A DNA stretch of 10,059 bases from Halobacteriales archaeon (lineage in GTDB: Archaea > Halobacteriota > Halobacteria > Halobacteriales > Hikarchaeaceae): positions 1 through 10,059 of the forward strand of contig JAPYRM010000025.1 of assembly GCA_029941175.1 (NCBI GenBank), in the 5' to 3' direction. Under the pieces are notes generated by a model that was not told the origin of the DNA, ran no database searches, and worked only from the letters and a program-made list of their open reading frames with translations. The translations under genes were made by a program, and so were the position numbers. Positions 1-6,468 of the stretch are shown here, in pieces; the first letter of the stretch is position 1; each line of letters begins with the position of its first letter.

Positions 1-1085
1 TTGCTAGGAACTCCAATTTCAATTTCCCGATCAAACCTACCTCCTCGGCGCAAAGCCGGATCAATCGCATTAACACGATTAGTCGCCGCTATTACTACCA
101 CTTGTCCTCTTTCTTTTAACCCATCCATGAGGGTAAGCAATTGGGCAACTACTCGGCGTTCTACATCCCCACTGGCCTCTTCCCGTCGGGGGGCAATTGA
201 ATCTATCTCATCCAAGAAGACTATGGCTGGACTATTTTTTTCCGCTTCCTCGAACACTTCCCTCAACTGTCCTTCACTTTCTCCGTAATATTTTGACATT
301 ATCTCTGGCCCCGAAATAGAGATAAAATGCGCATCAATCTCGTTAGCCACTGCTTGTGCGATTAATGTTTTTCCAGTCCCTGGAGGGCCATGTAATAAAA
401 CTCCTTTGGGAGGTTCAATTCCTAGTTGCTCCCATAGTTCTGGATGTCTCATTGGGAGTTCTATCATCTCTCTAATTTGACCCAGTTGGTCTGATAGTCC
501 TCCTATATCTTCGTATGTTATGTCTGAAAGAGGCTCAACAGTTTCTCGTTTTGTATCACCCAGTTCCCTATCTATTGAAAACTTGATAACCGTCTCATCT
601 GTGACTTGTACTGGCCCTTTGGGTTTTGTTGCCGCAATAATTACTGGCACTCTCACTCCCGTGTAGAATATACTAAAATTGATAGGTATTGTTTGACCCA
701 CACTAACTGCCCTTCCTTTCAATCGGGCCCCCACCATCTGCGCGATTCCTCTATGGTCTCCTCCAATTATCTTGACATGCTTTGGAATTGTTGTACTAAC
801 ACTTTCTGCATCTTTGACTTCGATTTTTTCAATATTTACCTTTTCATCAATTCCCACATTAGCCGCATGTCTCAATCCCCCATCCATCCGAACAATTTTC
901 TGCTCTGAATCACTTGCATATCCTGGGAATACTTTCCCCACCACTGAATTTTTTGGAGACTCCGTACCTTTTATGGATACATAATCTCCTTCTTGCACAC
1001 CCAGCTCTGAGAAATCTCCCCGATCAATGAACACTAGACCTCTGCCTGCGTCTTTTTGGGGCACTTGTTTTACAATAAGTTCCAT
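1..1085 (-). CDS. cdc48: CDC48/VAT-type AAA+ ATPase, N-terminal half (cut by window edge)
   Basis: This is an ATP-driven unfoldase/segregase of the cytosol, the archaeal relative of p97/VCP; such proteins form hexamers that feed substrates to the proteasome. I translated it by hand from the ATG at 1083-1085; 361 complete codons lie in the window, about half of a usual two-ATPase-domain protein of roughly 730-750 residues. Residues 1 to about 185 form the double-psi-barrel N domain, starting [19 protein letters not shown]. The first ATPase domain follows: Walker A GPPGTGKT at 233-240, Walker B VFLDEID with D292 and E293, sensor ATNR, and the arginine-finger stretch RRGGRFDRE near the cut. The second ATPase domain must lie to the left of the window. 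An SD-like GAAGG lies 7 bases above the ATG, and a TATA-like box lies further up, so it is probably transcribed on its own. The family call is firm; only the C-terminal half is unseen. Confidence 0.95.
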   Translation of the reverse strand, partial: MELIVKQVPQKDAGRGLVFIDRGDFSELGVQEGDYVSIKGTESPKNSVVGKVFPGYASDSEQKIVRMDGGLRHAANVGIDEKVNIEKIEVKDAESVSTTIPKHVKIIGGDHRGIAQMVGARLKGRAVSVGQTIPINFSIFYTGVRVPVIIAATKPKGPVQVTDETVIKFSIDRELGDTKRETVEPLSDITYEDIGGLSDQLGQIREMIELPMRHPELWEQLGIEPPKGVLLHGPPGTGKTLIAQAVANEIDAHFISISGPEIMSKYYGESEGQLREVFEEAEKNSPAIVFLDEIDSIAPRREEASGDVERRVVAQLLTLMDGLKERGQVVVIAATNRVNAIDPALRRGGRFDREIEIGVPS

Positions 1086-1119
1086 TTTTTATCCTTCATG
1101 TTATGATCCATTTATCTAA

Positions 1120-1127
1120 TATATAAA
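1120..1127 (-). promoter_or_regulatory. TATA-like box for cdc48
   Basis: The minus strand reads TTTATATA here. A start site about 27 bases downstream would fall near 1096, giving a leader of about 11 bases that contains GAAGGAT just before the cdc48 ATG. A second box, TTTATAAA at 1161-1168, would start transcription near 1138 and is a possible alternative. No transcript evidence is available. Confidence 0.45.
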
Positions 1128-1137
1128 TATTCCGATT

Positions 1138-1143
1138 AAAAAA
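1138..1143 (-). terminator. T-run terminator candidate below panB
   Basis: The minus strand has six T in a row (CGTTTTTTAATC), about 75 bases after the panB stop. Short T-runs are typical archaeal terminators. It lies between panB and the proximal cdc48 TATA box, so it would separate the two transcripts. No strong hairpin precedes it. Confidence 0.35.
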
Positions 1144-1218
1144 CGTATCACTGCGTATACTTTATAAACTAAAGCTTGTTTTGTGGTCCCCTCCCCAGTT
1201 TCTCTCCTAACTGTCCTT

Positions 1219-2025
1219 TTAGTCTAGGCTTTCTGGTGGAAAATCCCCGGAAATAACTTCTTCTCGATATTTTTTAATTGCGTTTGAAATTTCTACTTTT
1301 ACATTACCAAATTTCCTAGCAAATGGGGGCACCGAATCCGAGAGGCCAATAACATCATCTACCACTAGAACTTGTCCACGTGTATGTGGACCTGCACCAA
1401 TACCTATCGTTGGAATCTCCAATTTTTGTGTGATTTTCTTGGCAATATCAGATGGCATATGTTCTAATACAATCGCAAAGGCCCCTGCATTTTCGTGCTC
1501 TATTGCCAGTTCCATTATCTTCTGTGCACTATTTTCATCCGTTCCTTGTTGATAATATCCCCCTATTTGTCGAATTCTTTGAGGTACCAGCCCAACATGT
1601 GCCATGACTGGTATCCCTATATCGACCATCTTTTTTGTAATATCAACCGTATGAGGTCCGCTTTCTATTTTCACGGCATCTGATCCCCCCATTTTCAACA
1701 TCTTACCTGCATTCATAACCGAAACCGATTCTTCCACCCCTACTGAAAGAAATGGTAAATCTGTTACAACTAGGGCTTCCTTCACCCCTCGAACAACCGC
1801 AGCTGTGTGGCTAATCATTTCTTCTATTGTAACCGGTAACGTAGTTTCATATCCTAACGCCGTATTCCCCACGCTATCCCCCACAAGAATGATGTCTATT
1901 CCGATAGAGTCTGCTATCTCGGCTATCGACTTATTATATGCAGTTAACATGGTAATCGGAGGCCCATTTCTTTCATGCGCCGCGATTTCCGGAACTGTTG
2001 GCATAATTTCACATGAGGCAGCCAT
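1219..2025 (-). CDS. panB: 3-methyl-2-oxobutanoate hydroxymethyltransferase (ketopantoate hydroxymethyltransferase)
   Basis: PanB adds a hydroxymethyl group from methylene-tetrahydrofolate (or an archaeal analogue) to 2-oxoisovalerate to give ketopantoate, the first committed step towards pantothenate and coenzyme A. The open frame runs from an ATG at 2037 (272 codons). On that numbering the metal and substrate residues known from E. coli PanB are all visible: D54 in VGDS, D93 in VTDLPF, K123 and E125 in VKIE, and E192 in LEHMP. The signature GIGAGPHTRGQVLV is also present. Start choice: a TTTTAAAA box at 2045-2052 predicts a transcript start near 2022-2025, which coincides with the ATG at 2023-2025 (M5). 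The ATG at 2002-2004, giving MPTVPEI, is closest to the usual family N-terminus, while the first ATG at 2037 is the automatic choice. The gene is divergent from the riboflavin kinase fusion. The product call is firm; the start is uncertain by up to 11 codons. Confidence 0.96.
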   Translation of the reverse strand: MAASCEIMPTVPEIAAHERNGPPITMLTAYNKSIAEIADSIGIDIILVGDSVGNTALGYETTLPVTIEEMISHTAAVVRGVKEALVVTDLPFLSVGVEESVSVMNAGKMLKMGGSDAVKIESGPHTVDITKKMVDIGIPVMAHVGLVPQRIRQIGGYYQQGTDENSAQKIMELAIEHENAGAFAIVLEHMPSDIAKKITQKLEIPTIGIGAGPHTRGQVLVVDDVIGLSDSVPPFARKFGNVKVEISNAIKKYREEVISGDFPPESLD

Positions 2026-2044
2026 CACATTAAACATGTTCGTA

Positions 2045-2052
2045 TTTTAAAA
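2045..2052 (-). promoter_or_regulatory. TATA-like box for panB
   Basis: This is the palindromic box TTTTAAAA in the divergent region. Read on the minus strand, it predicts a start near 2022-2025, consistent with leaderless translation from the second in-frame ATG of panB. Confidence 0.4.
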
Positions 2053-2079
2053 CATCTTTTGTTTCTTCAATTCCCTTTG

Positions 2080-2086
2080 TTTAAAT
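2080..2086 (+). promoter_or_regulatory. TATA-like box for the riboflavin kinase-HAD gene
   Basis: TTTAAAT is centred 27-28 bases above the ATG at 2111, the spacing expected for a leaderless archaeal transcript starting at or one base before the A of the ATG. A second TTTAAAG (2089-2095) lies too close to the ATG to serve this start. Confidence 0.5.
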
Positions 2087-2110
2087 CATTTAAAGATACA
2101 CTATTATTAC

Positions 2111-3040
2111 ATGCATGGAAAATTGGAATCCGGAAAGGGAGTTGCTAATATCTTAATTTCCGATCTCAATGAGCTCCTTTTCTCCCATTTATCTTTCCGT
2201 CCCTTCCCTGGGACGCTAAATTTAACTCAGATGGTTTCGACCATATCTCTAACTTCTACTATCGTACATGACATCGAAAATGCTTTGGATAATTGTGATG
2301 GGATAGAGTTACATCCTTGTTCTATCAGTGGAATCAAAGCGGCTCTTATTCGCCCTTTAGTCGATAACTATCCAAAATCCAAATTTGAGTTCATCGCACC
2401 CATTTCTTTACGAAAATTATTCTCTCTCAACGATGGCGATTTGGTTCATATATCTGCCACAGACAATCTATGGACTCATGAGTTAAAAGCTAGTTTAAAT
2501 TATCTTGATAAATTCGATGGAGTGATCTTTGATTTAGATGGAACTCTAACTAACCTCGACGTAGATTGGAAATCTGTTAGAACTCAAATACGTGATCTTT
2601 TCCCGTCTTCTATCGATCCATTTTCTTTTAGAGCAGATAGAAATAATCACGCTCCTATCTATGAACTAGCTCGCCAATATGGCCTTTATGAAGATCTCCT
2701 TGATCTGTTGGCTTCCCACGAACTCGACGGCACCAAAAATGCAGTCCCATTGCCCCTACTCGATGTCATTCCTAATTTAGATTGTCCAGTTGGTTTATGC
2801 ACAAAAAATTCCCATATAGCTTCTCAAGAAATCGCTGAAAAGTTCAATATCCATTTTGATTCGCTCATAACTAGAGAATCTACGTTAGAGGACAAACCCA
2901 ATCCTATCCCCCTACAAAAGTGTATTGAAGATCTTGAAATCTCCCCTGGAAATACGTTATTCATAGGAAACGAAAAAACCGATGCAGAGACTGCATATGG
3001 GGCAGGGACAAATTTTTTACAAGTTGATCAGTTTTACTAA
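2111..3040 (+). CDS. Fusion of CTP-dependent riboflavin kinase (RibK, DUF120) with a HAD-family phosphatase
   Basis: This 309-residue protein has two domains. Residues 1 to about 116 match the archaeal CTP-dependent riboflavin kinase (MJ0056 type), which makes FMN: GKLESGKGVANILI near the start, PFPGTLNL at 31-38, GIKAALIRP at 74-82 and EFIAPISLRKLFSLNDGD at 93-110. Residues from about 134 form a haloacid dehalogenase phosphatase: motif I DLDGT at 141-145 (nucleophile D141, acid/base D143), motif II T231 in LCTKNS, motif III K262 in DKPNP, and motif IV GNEKTD at 286-291. In motif IV the first acidic residue is N287, but D291 is kept. A helical cap can fit between motifs I and II. Seen: both domains are in one uninterrupted frame. 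Inferred: the HAD half may act on FMN or on the phosphorylated pyrimidine intermediate of riboflavin synthesis, whose phosphatase is poorly defined in archaea. The start fits the native N-terminus of MJ0056-like kinases and a leaderless promoter. Confidence 0.88.
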   Translation: MHGKLESGKGVANILISDLNELLFSHLSFRPFPGTLNLTQMVSTISLTSTIVHDIENALDNCDGIELHPCSISGIKAALIRPLVDNYPKSKFEFIAPISLRKLFSLNDGDLVHISATDNLWTHELKASLNYLDKFDGVIFDLDGTLTNLDVDWKSVRTQIRDLFPSSIDPFSFRADRNNHAPIYELARQYGLYEDLLDLLASHELDGTKNAVPLPLLDVIPNLDCPVGLCTKNSHIASQEIAEKFNIHFDSLITRESTLEDKPNPIPLQKCIEDLEISPGNTLFIGNEKTDAETAYGAGTNFLQVDQFY

Positions 3041-4311
3041 TCAAATCGGCGCTCTATACTTTCTGCATGGCCGTCCAATCCTTCCGATCTAGCAATTGTG
3101 GTTATGATTTTTCTAATTTTTTCCAACGCTGTTTTATCAAGTCTTTGTATCGTAGAAACTTTGGTGAATGTATCCACCGAAACTCCTCCTGTAACGCGAG
3201 AACCCTGATTTGTAGGTAATATATGATTAGTCCCTGATGCATAATCTCCTGCAGCAACTGGGGTGTCCCTCCCTACAAATATACTTCCTGCACTACTGAT
3301 TTTTTCTAAAAGCATCTTTTCGTTCTCCTCCGAAGTTTGAATGGAGAGATGCTCTGAAGCATATTCTTCTGCAAATTCTGCCGCGATCTCCATGCTTTTT
3401 ACCAAAATAATTCCGCTATATGCGTTATCTAGAGTTTGATTTATTATATCCCTTCTACCTAATAATTCAGTTTGCACTTTCACCTCTTCTACAATTCCTT
3501 TTGATAGTTCTTCGCTATCTGTTACCACCAACGCAGCAACATTCCCATCGTGTTCAGCTTGTGCAATCAAATCGGCTGCAACAATTCTCGGATCTGCAGT
3601 TAAATCTGCAATAATCAAAATTTCACTTATACCTGCAATAAACTCTATTTCCACATCATTTCTGATTTCTTTCTTGGCCACGGCAACCCATTGGTTTCCT
3701 GGCCCTATGATTTTGTCAACCGGGTCAATTGTTTGCGTGCCGTATGCAAGTGCAGCAATCCCCTGTGCCCCTCCTGCAGCATAGATCTTATCCGCACCTG
3801 AAATATATGCTGCAGCCAGTGTAACCTGATTCAATTTTTCTGCTGGAGGTGTCACAACGGCGATGTGCCCCACACCCGCAACTTTTGCTGGAATTATGGC
3901 CATCAACACACTAGATGGGTACGCGGCCGTACCTCCCGGAACGTATACTCCAATTTTATTTATCGGCCGAAACCTTTGTCCCATTTCCCTACCATCAAAA
4001 TTCCCAACCCAATCTTCTCTAACTTGGCGTTTGTGAAATACCTCAATGTTTTCCGCCGCTTTTTTTATGGCTAATTTTAACTCTTCATCAATTGCTTCAT
4101 ATGCTTTTTTCGCTTCTTGCGTGATGTCTATTTCTTTTACTTCTATTTTATCAAATTCTAATGCATATCTCCTAAGTGCATCATCTCCTTGCTCTCTTAC
4201 ATTATCAATAATAGTCCGAACCGTTTTCTGTATTTCTTGACTCACTTGATACCGCTTGAATACAACTTCACGCTGGTCCTCCTCCATATTTTCGAGGTAC
4301 CGCATTTCCAT
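3037..4311 (-). CDS. hisD: Histidinol dehydrogenase
   Basis: HisD oxidises L-histidinol to L-histidine in two NAD-dependent steps, the last reactions of histidine synthesis; it is a zinc enzyme. Numbering from the longest frame (TTG at 4387-4389, 450 codons), the zinc ligands Q277 and H280 (AQAEH), D382 (GDYASGTNHILPT) and H441 (GHAES) and the catalytic pair E346-H347 (ASEHL) are all present, as is GPGNQWVAVAK at 229-239. The common AGPSE motif reads AGISE here. Start choice: the longest frame begins with a rare TTG, and the TATA box at 4398-4405 predicts transcription from about 4375, downstream of that TTG. The ATG at 4309-4311 (M27) then gives 424 residues, the usual family length, so I use it; 4389 is the automatic alternative. 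Its stop codon overlaps that of the riboflavin kinase fusion by 4 bases. No other his gene is nearby. Confidence 0.95.
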   Translation of the reverse strand: MEMRYLENMEEDQREVVFKRYQVSQEIQKTVRTIIDNVREQGDDALRRYALEFDKIEVKEIDITQEAKKAYEAIDEELKLAIKKAAENIEVFHKRQVREDWVGNFDGREMGQRFRPINKIGVYVPGGTAAYPSSVLMAIIPAKVAGVGHIAVVTPPAEKLNQVTLAAAYISGADKIYAAGGAQGIAALAYGTQTIDPVDKIIGPGNQWVAVAKKEIRNDVEIEFIAGISEILIIADLTADPRIVAADLIAQAEHDGNVAALVVTDSEELSKGIVEEVKVQTELLGRRDIINQTLDNAYSGIILVKSMEIAAEFAEEYASEHLSIQTSEENEKMLLEKISSAGSIFVGRDTPVAAGDYASGTNHILPTNQGSRVTGGVSVDTFTKVSTIQRLDKTALEKIRKIITTIARSEGLDGHAESIERRFD

Positions 4312-4397
4312 ATCTGTTCTTGGATCTCTATGTGAAAAACCATTTCTACATTCTAATCCCTCCAAGAACCTCTCCGTATCCGAATCCAATTTTCTTT

Positions 4398-4405
4398 TTT
4401 ATAAA
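4398..4405 (-). promoter_or_regulatory. Palindromic TATA box, hisD side and possibly bidirectional
   Basis: TTTATAAA is the best TATA match in this part of the window and reads the same on both strands. On the minus strand it predicts a start near 4375 for hisD. On the plus strand it predicts a start near 4429, just before the GC-rich island. Whether it drives one or both cannot be told from sequence. Confidence 0.5.
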
Positions 4406-4428
4406 TATTTCCCAGAAACTAACCTCCA

Positions 4429-4588
4429 ACATCATCGCTTGGCTTCACGCCGCCTCAGATGGAAGACCCTGTTCCGGGACTATAGCGTACCGGGGTTCTC
4501 CATATTTTCATCGTGTCCATTTTAGACAAACTCCAATGGGGACTTCGGAACGCACTCTTACCATGGCACTTTACCAAGTTAAATTTTT
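4429..4588 (+). ncRNA. Candidate structured noncoding RNA in a GC-rich intergenic island
   Basis: The gap between hisD and the next gene is 265 bases and holds no convincing coding frame. Its part 4441-4500 is 37 of 60 G+C, against AT-rich flanks. Hairpin 1 pairs 4459-4471 with 4491-4503 (ATGGA/TCCAT, one mismatch, then seven pairs including two wobbles). Hairpin 2 pairs CCATT at 4517-4521 with AATGG at 4535-4539, extended by two pairs beyond a bulge. An alternative long pairing joins GTTCCG (4471-4476) to CGGAAC (4546-4551). A TATA box at 4398-4405 sits about 27 bases above the proposed 5' end, and five T at 4584-4588 could end it. I find no tRNA T-loop motif and no match to 5S rRNA. The family, the strand and the exact ends are unknown; the sequence between 4589 and 4654 is simply T-rich. 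Confidence 0.35.
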
Positions 4589-4623
4589 CCTTTATTCTGG
4601 AAAGTTTCTTTTCTATTACTCTA

Positions 4624-4631
4624 CTTTTTAC
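4624..4631 (+). promoter_or_regulatory. Weak TATA-like box for the cyclodeaminase-family gene
   Basis: CTTTTTAC is centred about 27 bases above the ATG at 4655, the same spacing as other genes in the window, but the match to a TATA box is poor. Confidence 0.25.
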
Positions 4632-4654
4632 TCTGCTAAGAATAACTCCTCTAT

Positions 4655-5707
4655 ATGGTAATTTTCCTCTCCGAGTCCGAGGTTGAACAATGTTTAGACA
4701 TGAGGTCTTCCATCGAAGCGTTAGAACTAGCATATAAGGCAGACGCCGCTGGAAGGGTTGTTAGCATCCCCCGGTCTGATATGATACTCCCGCTCGGACC
4801 AAACGATGCTTATGTTTACAAAATCATGTCTGGGATTATACAGGATTTCGGCGTATCTGCCCTCCGAATCCAATCTGATAGAATCCGCTGGGAAGGGGGT
4901 CGAAAATTCAAGATAGGAATGGCTAGAGACAAAAAATATGTAGAATATGTCCAATTATACGATATCAAAACAAACGAACCGCTATTGATAATTCCCGATG
5001 GATACGCTAGTAAAATGCGTGTTGGGGCCACAAATGCCCTTGGAGCTAAATACATGGTATCTTCTTCTGATGTACACACAATGGGTTTACTCGGCGCAGG
5101 TCGACACGCTGGTGGACAAATCGAGGCCTTCGCTGAGATGTTCAATCTCGAGCAAGTGAATGTATATAGCCCCACTCCTAAAAATCGTGAAGCCTTCGCG
5201 AAAGAATGGAACGATAAATTGGACCCCCTTGTTGTCCCTGTAGACGAACCTACCAAAGCAATATCTGGAACTAATATTCTCGCATGTGCTTCCAATGCAA
5301 TGAAGCCTATCTTCGATGCATCTTGGATAGAGCCTGAAATGCATGTAAGTGCAATCAAAAATCCCGAAATTCCAGGCGAGGCATTTTCCAAAGTAGATCG
5401 TGTAGCAGTTGCGACAACACAACTTCCATCTGGTCCCCATAACTATGCCCCCCGGTCTTCGGATTTTGCTCAAAATCTCACTGATAAATGGGCCATTTCA
5501 AATTTCGACATAAGTGCTGCTCAGGATATTTCTTCTCTTATTTCTGAAAATAGGGACCCAATATCTGAAGAAACTACTCTTTTCCTCAACAACACCGGAA
5601 TTGGTATGCAATTCGCAGCTGTCGGAAAAGTAGCGTACGATCACGCAATTGAAAACGGACTTGGAACTGAAGTAGACACTAATCTATTCTTACAATCTGT
5701 CTGGTAA
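4655..5707 (+). CDS. Ornithine cyclodeaminase/mu-crystallin family protein, substrate unknown
   Basis: This 350-residue NAD(P)-dependent protein belongs to the family of ornithine cyclodeaminase, archaeal alanine dehydrogenase, ketimine reductase and SbnB-type enzymes, cytosolic dimers acting on amino acids or cyclic imines. Family marks are the N-terminus VIFLSESEVEQCLDM, GRVVSIPRSDM at 33-43, R122 in MRVGATNALGAKYM, the Rossmann loop GLLGAGRHAGGQ at 144-155, and the C-terminal GIGMQFAAVGKVAYDHAIENG at 315-335. The segment that in ornithine cyclodeaminase reads roughly G-x-D-x-P-G-K and carries the catalytic Asp is SAIKNPEIPGEAF here (232-244), with no Asp in the expected place, so an ornithine cyclodeaminase function should not be assumed. 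It ends 81 bases before a diiron protein gene on the same strand. The start fits the family N-terminus. The family is firm, the reaction unknown. Confidence 0.88.
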   Translation: MVIFLSESEVEQCLDMRSSIEALELAYKADAAGRVVSIPRSDMILPLGPNDAYVYKIMSGIIQDFGVSALRIQSDRIRWEGGRKFKIGMARDKKYVEYVQLYDIKTNEPLLIIPDGYASKMRVGATNALGAKYMVSSSDVHTMGLLGAGRHAGGQIEAFAEMFNLEQVNVYSPTPKNREAFAKEWNDKLDPLVVPVDEPTKAISGTNILACASNAMKPIFDASWIEPEMHVSAIKNPEIPGEAFSKVDRVAVATTQLPSGPHNYAPRSSDFAQNLTDKWAISNFDISAAQDISSLISENRDPISEETTLFLNNTGIGMQFAAVGKVAYDHAIENGLGTEVDTNLFLQSVW

Positions 5708-5736
5708 TTTCTCCACAAATAACACCTAGTAAAGAG

Positions 5737-5741
5737 TTTTT
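5737..5741 (+). terminator. T-run terminator candidate
   Basis: Five T (GAGTTTTTCC) lie 30 bases after the stop of the cyclodeaminase-family gene and before the TATA-like box of the next gene. This suggests the two may be separate transcripts, but the run is short. Confidence 0.25.
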
Positions 5742-5755
5742 CCAACAAAACCATC

Positions 5756-5764
5756 TAATTTAAT
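5756..5764 (+). promoter_or_regulatory. TATA-like box for the diiron protein gene
   Basis: TAATTTAAT is centred about 28-29 bases above the ATG at 5789, again the spacing of a leaderless archaeal transcript. It is AT-rich but not a perfect TATA match. Confidence 0.3.
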
Positions 5765-5788
5765 TTCTTTGAACATAATTCTAATATT

Positions 5789-6466
5789 ATGTCATCCGAC
5801 TTATCTACTGTGGCGACATTAGTGAACGACTTCACAGAAGAATACCGCATAAAAATGGAAACTGCAGTTGAGAAGTACTTCACAGATGAATACTTCGATT
5901 CATTGGGGGGTCCACTCGCAATGATGCAAAAACAGTTTGCATCTCAAGCTTGGAGGGAGTTCTATATCGGTTGTTTGCCCCCTGCAAGACAAATGACTCA
6001 GATATATGAGATAGGGGACCCTTATTTTCGTGATAGAGATCTAATCGTTGGACTAGGTGAACAAATCCGAGACGAAGTAAAACACGCAAAAATTTACGCA
6101 AGTCTATCTGAACAAGTTGGAGTACCCTGCGATTTGGCAATTTGGACTGACGATAATTATGATAAATTGGTTACCAAATGTCGCTTGGCAACTGAGTGGG
6201 AAAAACCACACCATATCGCAGCAGGCTTCCAAATTTCAACTGAAATCGTTGCAGCAGAAACTTCTCGTAGAATGGGCGAATATGTTGAAGGTGAATACCC
6301 TGAAATAGCCAAAACACTTTTCGACGTAACCGCTGATGAGGGAGATCATATCCATTGCGGCCGTTTGATAGTAAAAAGATTCGCAGAAGTGGAAGATTTT
6401 GACTTCATGCATGAAATTGCAGAGAGGAAATACAAAGCAGCATTGGCAATTCTTGAGTCTCTCTGA
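5789..6466 (+). CDS. Ferritin-like diiron protein, probable oxidase/oxygenase of unknown substrate
   Basis: The protein has 225 residues, is largely helical, and has no signal peptide or membrane segment. It shows the residue pattern of a ferritin-like four-helix bundle with a carboxylate-bridged di-iron site: E57 (AWREFY), E96 and H99 (DEVKHAK), E152 (ISTEIVAAE; E157 is the alternative) and E184 and H187 (ADEGDHIH). The spacing of 39, 56 and 32 residues fits two pairs of helices. This superfamily holds ferritins, rubrerythrins, MiaE-type tRNA hydroxylases, PaaA/PaaC-like proteins and aurF-like N-oxygenases; I cannot assign it to one of them. A length of 225 is longer than a simple ferritin and shorter than a monooxygenase large subunit. 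The next gene starts 2 bases after its stop, so the two are probably translated together. The diiron fold is well supported, its reaction is not. Confidence 0.78.
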   Translation: MSSDLSTVATLVNDFTEEYRIKMETAVEKYFTDEYFDSLGGPLAMMQKQFASQAWREFYIGCLPPARQMTQIYEIGDPYFRDRDLIVGLGEQIRDEVKHAKIYASLSEQVGVPCDLAIWTDDNYDKLVTKCRLATEWEKPHHIAAGFQISTEIVAAETSRRMGEYVEGEYPEIAKTLFDVTADEGDHIHCGRLIVKRFAEVEDFDFMHEIAERKYKAALAILESL

Positions 6467-6468
6467 CT

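Noticed and set aside
606..984. Plus-strand frames of 100 and 70 residues across the first kilobase.
   Set aside because: They lie antisense to the N domain of the CDC48 ATPase, which translates cleanly on the minus strand.
1141..1168. Repeated CGTAT/GTATAC elements as a possible operator.
   Set aside because: The copies are short, AT-rich and imperfect; there is no symmetry strong enough to call a binding site.
4415..4520. A C/D-box guide RNA on the minus strand (GATGA elements near 4432 and 4510, CTGA near 4456).
   Set aside because: The distance between the first GATGA and CTGA is about 50 bases, too long for a guide, and the flanks do not pair into a terminal stem.
4430..4560. A tRNA in the GC-rich island.
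   Set aside because: On neither strand is there a T-loop of the form TTCRA with a flanking 5-bp stem. The 7-bp acceptor-like pairing GTTCCGG/TCGGAAC has no D-arm or anticodon arm of the right size inside it.
4320..4661. Plus-strand frames of 113 and 89 residues over the hisD start and the gap.
   Set aside because: They run antisense to the hisD N-terminus and have no family features.
4455..4733. A 92-residue minus-strand frame covering the GC-rich island and the start of the cyclodeaminase gene.
   Set aside because: It overlaps the start of a well-supported gene on the other strand, has no recognisable motif and an unlikely composition; it looks like a by-product of the noncoding island.
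4816..5391. A 191-residue minus-strand frame inside the cyclodeaminase-family gene.
   Set aside because: It is antisense to a gene with clear family motifs and has no motif of its own.
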